A stretch of DNA of 6,586 nucleotides from an uncultured Eubacteriales bacterium (GTDB lineage Bacteria; Bacillota_A; Clostridia; Oscillospirales; CAG-272), in the NCBI GenBank assembly GCA_900555345.1, contig USKS01000085.1, forward strand, positions 1 to 6,586, written 5' to 3'. Positions 1 through 4,992 of the stretch are shown piece by piece; position 1 is the stretch's first letter, and each line of letters opens with the position of its first letter. Under the pieces are notes generated by a model that saw nothing but the letters and a program-made list of their open reading frames with translations, did not search any database and had not been told where the DNA came from. The position numbers and the translations under genes are program-made.

Positions 1-2
1 CC

Positions 3-110
3 TATACGCCGTATGTGATCGCGCAGATCTTGCTTGCGGTCGCGGCGACTGCGGTTTTCTGCCGCATGCACCACAAATGGGAACGAGCCAAGAGAAAGGA
101 GTCTGTATAA
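3..110 (+). CDS. C-terminal end of a membrane protein (5' end outside window)
   Basis: An open frame runs in from the left edge and stops at TAA 108-110, giving 35 residues. It reads as one hydrophobic helix (about residues 4-20, rich in Ala, Val, Leu and Ile) followed by a short, strongly basic tail (HHKWERAKRKESV). That pattern fits the last transmembrane helix and cytoplasmic tail of a transporter permease or other polytopic membrane protein, but the family cannot be told from so little. The stop lies one base before the next ATG, so the two genes are probably cotranscribed, and the Shine-Dalgarno site of the next gene lies inside this tail. Confidence 0.55.
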   Translation, partial: YTPYVIAQILLAVAATAVFCRMHHKWERAKRKESV

Positions 111-111
111 A

Positions 112-816
112 ATGATCGCTCAGGAAACTGTCCGAATCGAACCTGCAAGCTATATCTACCGTGTCTGCCACCGCATCATGGAGGGCGACTGCCAGATGGA
201 CCACGGCCCGAAGATGGTCACGGTCGGCCCATTGGAAGCGGACGTCTACTGTGTCACGAACGCCATGTACGCGCAGTTCCTGCGCGAAAGCGGCTATCAG
301 CCGGAGCACACGGAAAACTATCTCAAGCACTGGGAAAACGGAAGCTACCGTGAAGAGGACGCCGATCTCCCGGTCGTCAACGTCAGTCAGGACGACGCGA
401 AGGCGTATGCCGCGTTTTAAGGAAAGCGGCTCCCGACGGAGCAGGAGTGGCAGTATCTTGCCGCCGGCCCCGACAAGCTCGCGTGGCCGTGGGGCAATGA
501 AAAACGCTATGCCTGCTGCAATGTGTTCAGTGAGCACCTTGAGCCGGTCAACGCCCATCCGGAGGGACGCTCGCCTTTCGGACTGTACAACATGTGCGGT
601 AATGTCTGGGAATTTACGAGCGAGCGCATCACCGACGGCGGTGACGGACATACCTTCATCGTCCTGCGCGGCGGCTCTTATTATACGGCGCCGTACTATT
701 GGCACACGGAAAGCGGCGCGGTACGAAACGATTGTCACTTGAAGGTCCATCTGCTTGGCGATGCGATGGACAGGATCGCAACGGTAGGCTTCCGCTGCGT
801 CAGGGAGGTGCGGTAA
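112..816 (+). pseudogene. SUMF1/formylglycine-generating-enzyme-fold protein interrupted by an in-frame TAA
   Basis: The frame from ATG 112 (AGAAAGGAG at 92-100 as binding site) spans 234 codons, with one TAA at codon 103 (418-420). No shift of frame occurs: family residues continue directly after it. Recognisable FGE-sulfatase features are the YCVTNAMYAQFLRESGY segment (compare EVTNAQFxxFVxxTGY), the segment just before the stop (VVNVSQDDAKAYAAF), GKRLPTEQEW just after it, GLYNMCGNVWEF at 157-168, RGGSYY at 186-191 and VGFRCV near the end. In true formylglycine-generating enzymes two cysteines follow the GGS motif and do the catalysis. Here the matching positions appear to be Thr192 and Trp197, so sulfatase activation is unlikely even if the stop is an error. 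The family also holds non-FGE members with other or unknown roles. The TAA may be a real inactivating mutation or a single-base sequence error. No signal peptide is visible. The fold call is firm; the biochemical role is unknown. Confidence 0.8.
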
Positions 817-1083
817 ATGGCTGAAAACATCCGTCAGTTCGTAATGCAGAACAACGCCCTGCGGCTGGAGCTGGATTTTGACCGGCAGGACGTCATCCGC
901 TCTTTCACAAACCGCGGCAGTGAGGCACTCTGCAACTGCGGCCGCCCGCTGTTTTTCCTGCGCATTTACGATACCCTCTACAGCAACGCAGACTTCGTGC
1001 TGCAATCCGTAAGCGTCTGCGAAGACCGGACAGAGCAGCTCCTCACTGCGCACTATACGCGCGAGGAAGACTGCCTTGAGGTC
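817..1083 (+). CDS. N-terminal part of an unrecognised protein, cut at a sequence junction
   Basis: ATG 817 directly follows the TAA of the SUMF1-like gene (814-816), and AGGGAGGTG at 802-810 is a strong binding site, so translation is probably coupled. About 89 residues (MAENIRQFVMQN... to ...EEDCLEVK) have the alternating pattern of a beta-rich domain: LRLELDF, VIRSF, PLFFLRIYD, DFVLQSVSV. This resembles the N-terminal beta-sandwich of some carbohydrate-active enzymes, but only as an impression of style, and no catalytic motif is present. The open frame continues to TAA 1210-1212. From about 1075-1090 onward, however, the opposite strand encodes the start of FabD, so the last ~43 residues are almost certainly antisense artefact and the true gene is truncated here. 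The end given is approximate. Confidence 0.5.
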
Positions 1084-1092
1084 AAAATCCAT
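1069..1092. other. Probable chimeric or recombination junction, left side
   Basis: To the left the plus strand codes for the gene starting at 817, at about 60% GC. To the right the minus strand codes for FabD, at about 45% GC. The bases cttgaggtcaaaatc (1074-1088) fit both: Leu-Glu-Val-Lys-Ile on the plus strand, and Asp-Phe-Asp-Leu-Lys on the minus strand, which is what FabD proteins have at that point. Beyond it the minus-strand frame reads AVFLA and no longer resembles FabD. A join within a short shared sequence is typical of assembly or amplification chimeras, although illegitimate recombination can leave the same mark. The exact base cannot be fixed. Confidence 0.7.
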
Positions 1093-1209
1093 AAGCTCAT
1101 CAGCCTCATCTATTATCTTACGGCACTCCTCGTATTTATCGTAAAAATCCTTGGCCATGCCGACATACTGTGCTCCCTGTCCGGGAAAAATAAAAGCTGT
1201 TTTTGCCAT
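1075..1209 (-). CDS. fabD: Malonyl-CoA:ACP transacylase FabD, N-terminal fragment
   Basis: FabD moves malonyl groups from CoA to acyl carrier protein for type II fatty-acid synthesis in the cytoplasm. Only about 45 of roughly 310 residues are present, from ATG 1207-1209. The N-terminus is diagnostic: MAKTAFIFPGQGAQYVGMA carries the FPGQGxQxxGM oxyanion-hole/substrate motif, followed by DFYDKYEECRKIIDEADELMDFDLK, the usual first helix pair. AAGGAGG at 1220-1226 sits 10 bases upstream. The catalytic GHSxGE serine motif and the rest of the protein are missing because the sequence changes to unrelated plus-strand coding DNA near 1075. As it stands it cannot be functional. The preceding hotdog gene ends 24 bases upstream, consistent with a fab operon. 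Confidence 0.85.
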
Positions 1210-1219
1210 TAAAATAATA

Positions 1220-1226
1220 CCTCCTT
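1220..1226 (-). promoter_or_regulatory. Ribosome binding site of the fabD fragment
   Basis: AAGGAGG on the minus strand lies 10 bases before ATG 1209. It fixes the fabD start and confirms that the real coding strand here is minus, not the plus-strand open frame that crosses it. Confidence 0.8.
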
Positions 1227-1233
1227 GCCGTGA

Positions 1234-1382
1234 TCAATTCTCATATATTGCTGATTTATCAACGGCTGTAAACATAAGTTCACCTTTACCTCTTACCTTG
1301 TCGTCAACGCTTATCGTTACCGCAAAAGAGTAGAGTCCCGAAGCACCCATCGTTTTCTTGCAGTCAATGATCATTGTGTCTC
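1234..1382 (-). CDS. FabZ-type hotdog dehydratase, C-terminal fragment
   Basis: The minus frame ending at TGA 1234-1236 reads DTMIIDCKKTMGASG, then LYSFAVTISVDDKVRGKGEL, then MFTAVDKSAIYEN. This matches the last strands of the FabZ/FabA hotdog fold, whose usual pattern is GD-x-MxxE... followed by a VDGKVxxExxLMFA-like strand pair (compare E. coli FabZ: MIMEVTFEKT...VDGKVVCEATMM). The enzyme dehydrates 3-hydroxyacyl-ACP in fatty-acid elongation. The catalytic His and Glu lie in the missing N-terminal two thirds. Upstream, an in-frame TGA (1381-1383) ends the match where a Gly codon would be expected, so the join to pyrB DNA falls at about 1381-1383. By chance ATG 1372-1374 lies behind a GGAAGTGAG stretch, so a 46-residue peptide could be translated, but I read this as a fragment. 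A short intergenic gap to fabD supports a fab operon origin. Confidence 0.65.
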
Positions 1383-1392
1383 ACTTCCTTTC
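1375..1392. other. Probable junction between fab scrap and pyrB downstream DNA
   Basis: Between the pyrB stop (1393-1395) and the hotdog fragment there are only about 10 bases that belong clearly to neither. The minus strand reads GAAAGGAAGTGA after pyrB, which would suit the binding site of a following gene, and then enters hotdog coding sequence in mid-gene (GAC ACA ATG ATC ATT GAC = DTMIID). GC falls from about 63% to about 40% across the point. A gene entered in the middle, directly behind a different complete gene, indicates a join. Confidence 0.65.
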
Positions 1393-2307
1393 TCACTTGA
1401 TTTCCAACAGCTTGAGGATCAGCGCCATGCGGATGTACTTGCCGTACTGCACCTGCTTGAAGTAGCACGCGCGCGGGTCGTCGTCCACGGCGACGGAGAT
1501 CTCGTTCACACGCGGCAGCGGATGCAGGATGCGAAGAGACTCCTTCGCGCCCCTGAGCTTGTCGGGCGTGAGGATGTAGCTGTCCTTGAGGCGCAGATAG
1601 TCTTCCTCGTTGAAGAAGCGCTCGCGCTGCACGCGCGTCATGTAGAGGATGTCCAGCTCCGGCATGACGGCCTCGAGATCGGTGGACTGCGTGTAAGGGA
1701 TATTCTTGGCCTTGATGTACTGCTCCTTGACATAGCGCGGCAGCTTGAGCTCCTCGGGGGAGATGAGCACAAAGCGGACGCCGGGGTAGCGGCTCATCGC
1801 GGAGACAAGGGAGTGCACCGTGCGGCCGAACTTGAGGTCGCCGCAGAGACCGACGGTGAGGTTTTCAAAGCGTCCCATCTCGCGGTGGATGGTCAGAAGG
1901 TCGGTGAGCGTCTGCGTGGGGTGGTTGTGACCGCCGTCGCCTGCGTTGATGACGGGCACGAGCGAGTGCATGGACGCCACCAGCGGCGCGCCCTCCTTGG
2001 GATGGCGCATGGCGATGATGTCGCTGTAGCAGCTCACGGTGCGGATCGTGTCCGCCACGCTCTCGCCCTTGGCAGCGGACGAGCTTTTTGCCTCCGAGAA
2101 GCCGAGCACCTTGCCGCCGAGAGAGAGCATCGCGCTCTCAAAGCTCAGACGGGTGCGGGTGGAGGGCTCGAAAAAGAGGGTCGCGAGGATCTTGCCGTCG
2201 CACTTGTGTGCGTATTCGGCGGGATGGTCGATGATGTCGCCGGCGGTATTCACCAGCTCCATGATCTCCTGCTCGGAGAGCTCCAGAATGTCGATCAGGC
2301 TTTTCAT
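1393..2307 (-). CDS. pyrB: Aspartate carbamoyltransferase, catalytic chain
   Basis: PyrB joins carbamoyl phosphate and aspartate to give N-carbamoyl-aspartate, the committed step of pyrimidine synthesis in the cytoplasm. The 304-residue protein is of normal full length. The carbamoyl-phosphate motif PSTRTR is at 48-53, the mobile-loop region [13 protein letters not shown] at 75-87 (Lys80 matches the active-site lysine of E. coli), HPTQ at 129-132, [12 protein letters not shown] at 156-167, YMTRVQRER at 222-230 and HPLPR at 262-266. I start it at ATG 2305-2307, giving [19 protein letters not shown]. The frame stays open upstream to an ATG at 2382, but that extension overlaps pyrE and does not resemble the family. 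The start lies one base after the pyrE stop, with AAAGGAG inside the pyrE end as binding site. Sequence style is close to the E. coli type that pairs with a regulatory PyrI chain; no pyrI is seen because the DNA changes right after the stop. Confidence 0.95.
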   Translation of the reverse strand: MKSLIDILELSEQEIMELVNTAGDIIDHPAEYAHKCDGKILATLFFEPSTRTRLSFESAMLSLGGKVLGFSEAKSSSAAKGESVADTIRTVSCYSDIIAMRHPKEGAPLVASMHSLVPVINAGDGGHNHPTQTLTDLLTIHREMGRFENLTVGLCGDLKFGRTVHSLVSAMSRYPGVRFVLISPEELKLPRYVKEQYIKAKNIPYTQSTDLEAVMPELDILYMTRVQRERFFNEEDYLRLKDSYILTPDKLRGAKESLRILHPLPRVNEISVAVDDDPRACYFKQVQYGKYIRMALILKLLEIK

Positions 2308-2308
2308 A

Positions 2309-2959
2309 TCAGTTTGTTTCTCCTTTTGTGATCCAGCTTTCGTCGGCGGGGTCGTCGCGGAAGGCCAGCAGCCGCGCGACATCCGCCTCTGTGATGTAAT
2401 GCTCCTCTGCGCCCACGCGGGCGATGGTATCTAAATTTGTCAGGCTCACGCTCTTGACCTTTGCCTCGGCCATGCGCTCAACGCCCTTTTTCATGCCGTA
2501 GGTGAAGATGCTCACAACGCCGAGCACCTCGGCGCCTGCCTCGCGCAGCGCCGCGACCGTATCCAGCACACTGCCGCCGGTGGAGATGAGGTCCTCGACC
2601 ACGACGACCCTCTGCCCCGCCTCGAGCCTGCCCTCGATCTGATTTTTTCTGCCGTGGTCCTTGCTGCCCGAGCGCACATAGCCCATAGGCAGGCCGAGCA
2701 GATGCGCGGCGATGGCGGCGTGGGCGATGCCCGCCGTGGCGGTGCCCATCAAAACCTCCGCCTGCGGGAACTCGCGGCGCACCGTGTCCGCGATGGCGCG
2801 CTCGACCGTATCGCGCACGGCGGGAGCGGTGAGAATGAGGCGGTTATCGCAATAGATCGGGCTTTTGATGCCGCTTGCCCAAGTGAACGGCTCCTGCGGG
2901 CGCAGAAAGACCGCGCCGATGGAGAGCAGGCCCTGAGCGACCCTGCTGCTGATGTCCAT
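2309..2959 (-). CDS. pyrE: Orotate phosphoribosyltransferase
   Basis: PyrE transfers phosphoribose from PRPP to orotate to make OMP, the fifth step of UMP synthesis. The 216-residue product is of normal length. The PRPP-binding motif [13 protein letters not shown] is at 118-130, the catalytic flexible loop [15 protein letters not shown] at 96-110 (Lys100, His102), and the N-terminal [14 protein letters not shown] segment at 27-40. Two ATGs are possible. GGGAGG ends 3 bases before ATG 2963-2965 but 9 bases before ATG 2957-2959, so I choose the latter; the other adds only Met-Asp. The open frame reaching back to 3154 overlaps the HAD gene in another frame and is not coding. pyrB follows after one base, so the pair is surely cotranscribed and probably translationally coupled. 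GC is about 63%, clearly higher than in the gene upstream. Confidence 0.95.
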   Translation of the reverse strand: MDISSRVAQGLLSIGAVFLRPQEPFTWASGIKSPIYCDNRLILTAPAVRDTVERAIADTVRREFPQAEVLMGTATAGIAHAAIAAHLLGLPMGYVRSGSKDHGRKNQIEGRLEAGQRVVVVEDLISTGGSVLDTVAALREAGAEVLGVVSIFTYGMKKGVERMAEAKVKSVSLTNLDTIARVGAEEHYITEADVARLLAFRDDPADESWITKGETN

Positions 2960-2982
2960 ATCCATGTTCCTCCCGTTGTTTT

Positions 2983-3633
2983 TTATTCCTGAAGCAGAAT
3001 TGCTTTCAGCTCGTCGAGATCGGCGGCCAGAAAGTCCGCCCCGGCGGCGCTCAGCTCCTCGCGGCTTCCGTAGCCGTACAGAACGCCGACGGAAGAAATT
3101 CCTGCTTTTTTTGCACCTAAAATATCGTGCATCCTGTCGCCGATCATAACGCATTCGCCCCTGTCGGGCTCGCCCACGCGCTCAAGGGCGCACTCTATGA
3201 CCTCCGCCTTGTCCACACGGCGACCGTCAAGCTCGCTGCCCGTGATGCAGTCGAAATAATTTGTAATGTCAAAGTGATCGGCGATCTGTCTTGCGTAGCA
3301 TTCCGGCTTCGACGTTGCCATAATGACAGTCTTTCCCGCCGCTTTAAGATCTGCAAGCAGCTCGGGTATGCCGTCGTAAACCTCGTTTTCAAATATGCCG
3401 CGGGTGCTGTAATACTCGCGGTATTTTGTTATGGCGTCAAACGCCATAAGGTTTGAAAAACCGTAGTATTTAATAAACGATTCGTGCAGGGGAGGGCCGA
3501 TAAAGCAGTTGAGCTTTGTGCGGTCCTCAACCTCTATACCGTACGCGCGAAGCGCATACTGCACCGAGGATGTAATCCCCACTCCCGGGTCGGTAAGAGT
3601 ACCGTCAAGGTCAAAAAGAATATAATTTGCCAT
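2983..3633 (-). CDS. HAD-superfamily phosphatase, phosphoglycolate-phosphatase-like
   Basis: A 216-residue, cap-bearing HAD hydrolase. All four motifs are present: motif I DLDGTLTD (nucleophile Asp8, acid Asp10), motif II ATSKP (Thr107/Ser108), motif III Lys142 in RVDKAEVI, and motif IV IGDRMHD with Asp166 and Asp170. The helical cap lies between motifs I and II. This layout fits the Gph/PGP-like subfamily IA, which cleaves small phosphate esters; the true substrate (phosphoglycolate, nucleotide, pyrophosphate or sugar phosphate) cannot be told. The start ATG 3631-3633 has AGGAGG about 13 bases upstream, rather far, but an N-terminus of MANYILFDLDGT is exactly what the family shows. It follows trxB by 65 bases on the same strand and precedes pyrE by about 20. 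Base composition is lower in GC (about 48-50%) than pyrE. Confidence 0.88.
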   Translation of the reverse strand: MANYILFDLDGTLTDPGVGITSSVQYALRAYGIEVEDRTKLNCFIGPPLHESFIKYYGFSNLMAFDAITKYREYYSTRGIFENEVYDGIPELLADLKAAGKTVIMATSKPECYARQIADHFDITNYFDCITGSELDGRRVDKAEVIECALERVGEPDRGECVMIGDRMHDILGAKKAGISSVGVLYGYGSREELSAAGADFLAADLDELKAILLQE

Positions 3634-3698
3634 ATTTTTGCCGTGCCCTCCTCTTTACAGCACTTTGTCGTAATGTCGCGGCCGACCGCAGGTAGTCC

Positions 3699-4625
3699 TC
3701 AGCCCTCGGTCAGCGAGTCGATATATCGGCAGGCGGCAAGTGCCGCAACAGAGCCGTCGGCGGCGGCGGTGGTAAGCTGACGCACGCCCTTGGCGCGGCA
3801 GTCGCCCGCGGTATATATGCCCTCGCACGGAGAAGTGCAGCTTTCGTCCGTGTCAAAATATCCCCGCTCGTCGAGAGGTACCGCATCCGCAAAAGCGCCG
3901 TTGTCGGGGATAAGACCGATAGCCACAAACGCGCCGTTTACCTTAAGAAGCGAGCTTTCGCCGTCGGAGACGCGCCGCAAAACCAGGGCGGACAGCTCTC
4001 CCTCCTCGGACTCAAAGCCCGCGACGACGGTGCCCGTTATATAGTCCACATTGTCCCGCTTTTTCAGCGCGTCAAGCAGTCTTGCCTCTCCCGTAAAGGT
4101 GTCGAGATTCTGCACAATGGTGACTTTTCTGCATATATCGGAAAGCTGAAGCGCTTCCTGCAGCGCCGAATTTCCGCCGCCTATAACGGCAACGTCGGTG
4201 TCGCGGTAGAATGCGCCGTCGCAAACGGCACAGTATGAGATGCCGTGCCCCGTAAGCGCTTCTTCGCCCTCGACGCCGAGCGTTCTGTGCCGCGCGCCGG
4301 TGGCAAGTATCACGGCTTTTGCGCTATACTCCGATCCGTCCTCGCAGATGACCGTTTTCTCGCCGCTCGGCGCGGCCGCTATTCCGACGGCGCACCCGAG
4401 TTCTATATCCGCGCCCTGCTCAAGCACCTGCTCAACAAGCATATCGGCAAATTCGTTGCCGCTCATCTGCTTTATACCGGGATAGTTTTCGACCTTCGGC
4501 GAAAAGGTGATCTGACCGCCGAAGGTATCGCGCTCAAGTACGAGCACGCTTTTGTCCGCACGGCGGGCGTACAGCGCCGCCGTAAGTCCGGCGCAGCCCG
4601 CGCCGACTACGATTATATCATACAT
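3699..4625 (-). CDS. trxB: Thioredoxin-reductase-like flavoprotein (TrxB family)
   Basis: A 308-residue protein, the usual length of low-molecular-weight thioredoxin reductases, which pass electrons through FAD and a CxxC pair to a redoxin. The FAD Rossmann motif is GAGCAG (8-13), ENYPG is at 46-50, ATGAR at 108-112, the redox CAVC at 132-135, the second dinucleotide motif GGGNSA at 149-154, and the C-terminal FAD motif YTAGDCR at 271-277 with RQLTTAAADG after it. Unusually, the HRRxxxRA stretch that binds the NADPH 2'-phosphate is absent; the region reads VTIVQNLDTFTGEARLLDAL (168-187). The electron donor may thus be NADH or something else. It is the first gene after nrdD and lies on the same strand, and nrdD here carries a fused redoxin, so that domain is a plausible partner. 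The binding site is weak (GAAAGAGAG about 10 bases before ATG). Confidence 0.88.
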   Translation of the reverse strand: MYDIIVVGAGCAGLTAALYARRADKSVLVLERDTFGGQITFSPKVENYPGIKQMSGNEFADMLVEQVLEQGADIELGCAVGIAAAPSGEKTVICEDGSEYSAKAVILATGARHRTLGVEGEEALTGHGISYCAVCDGAFYRDTDVAVIGGGNSALQEALQLSDICRKVTIVQNLDTFTGEARLLDALKKRDNVDYITGTVVAGFESEEGELSALVLRRVSDGESSLLKVNGAFVAIGLIPDNGAFADAVPLDERGYFDTDESCTSPCEGIYTAGDCRAKGVRQLTTAAADGSVAALAACRYIDSLTEG

Positions 4626-4654
4626 TTTTTCGGTTTCTCTCTTTCAAACTTTTG

Positions 4655-4672
4655 GGCAAAGCGGCGTTTGCC
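4655..4672. repeat. Short inverted repeat upstream of trxB
   Basis: ggcaaa and tttgcc form a 6-bp stem around a 6-base gcggcg loop, about 30 bases before the trxB start. It is weak and may be chance in GC-rich DNA; it could also help fold the trxB leader. No convincing -35/-10 promoter was found in the 142-base gap between nrdD and trxB. Confidence 0.25.
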
Positions 4673-4702
4673 GCGCCGTATGGAGGGCATGCGCTTTAAC
4701 AG

Positions 4703-4734
4703 CGTAAAGGCTGCCTAATGCGGCAGCCTTTACG
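4703..4734 (-). terminator. Perfect 13-bp hairpin between nrdD and trxB
   Basis: cgtaaaggctgcc (4703-4715) and ggcagcctttacg (4722-4734) are exact inverted repeats with a 6-base loop. It starts about 33 bases after the nrdD stop on the minus strand, so an nrdD terminator or transcript-end stabiliser is the simplest reading. On the minus strand the stem is followed by CTGTTAAAGC, with no proper U-tract. The T-rich side (GTATTTATTTTG, 4738-4750) lies on the plus-strand exit. It may therefore be a partial terminator that lets some transcript through to trxB, or a terminator for transcription on the opposite strand. Confidence 0.6.
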
Positions 4735-4767
4735 GGCTGTATTTATTTTGCCGCCTGTCTCTCGCTT

Positions 4768-4992
4768 TTATGCTTCTTTCGCCGCGCCGTCGATAAACTC
4801 GCGCACGCCCGCGATCTCAACATATTTTTTGCCGTTTGCGACAAGGGTCGGTGCCTGGTGAAGTCCGAGACTGCGCGCAAGCTCCTCGTTGTCTTCAACG
4901 TAGACCTTTTCATAGGAGATCCCCGCCTTGTCCAGCATTGACGCGGCTACCTTGCACTTGGGGCAGGTCTTTGTCGCGAAAAGCATGGGAGT
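4768..4992 (-). other. Fused glutaredoxin/NrdH-like domain of NrdD
   Basis: About 74 residues at the end of NrdD form a thioredoxin-fold unit: strand PMLFATK, active-site CPKC (codons 4963-4965 and 4954-4956) before helix KVAASMLDKAG, strand YEKVYVEDN, a helix, then QAPTLVANGKKYVEIAG with the cis-proline after Ala. Small glutaredoxins and NrdH proteins share this order and size. As a tethered redoxin it could re-reduce the disulfide left in the NrdD active site at each turnover, in place of formate, which is the reductant of the E. coli enzyme. That function is inferred from the fold and position. Confidence 0.85.

Noticed and set aside
418..420. TAA recoding (alternative genetic code or selenocysteine-like readthrough)
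   Set aside because: All other complete genes use normal code and end at TAA or TGA, selenocysteine uses TGA, and no recoding structure is visible; a mutation or sequence error is simpler.
1083..1212. Plus-strand continuation of the 817 frame, with a hydrophobic LISLIYYLTALLVFIVKIL stretch resembling a membrane helix
   Set aside because: The minus strand here is the FabD N-terminus with its own AAGGAGG site; the hydrophobic stretch is only its reverse complement read in another frame.
1522..2331. Long plus-strand open frame of 269 codons opposite pyrB
   Set aside because: It is antisense to a full-length PyrB with all catalytic motifs; the product is rich in Val, Ala, His and Arg and resembles no protein, as expected for the shadow of a GC-rich gene.
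2308..2382. N-terminal extension of PyrB to ATG 2382
   Set aside because: It overlaps the end of pyrE, and the added 25 residues do not resemble the family; [10 protein letters not shown] at 2307 fits both the family start and the binding site.
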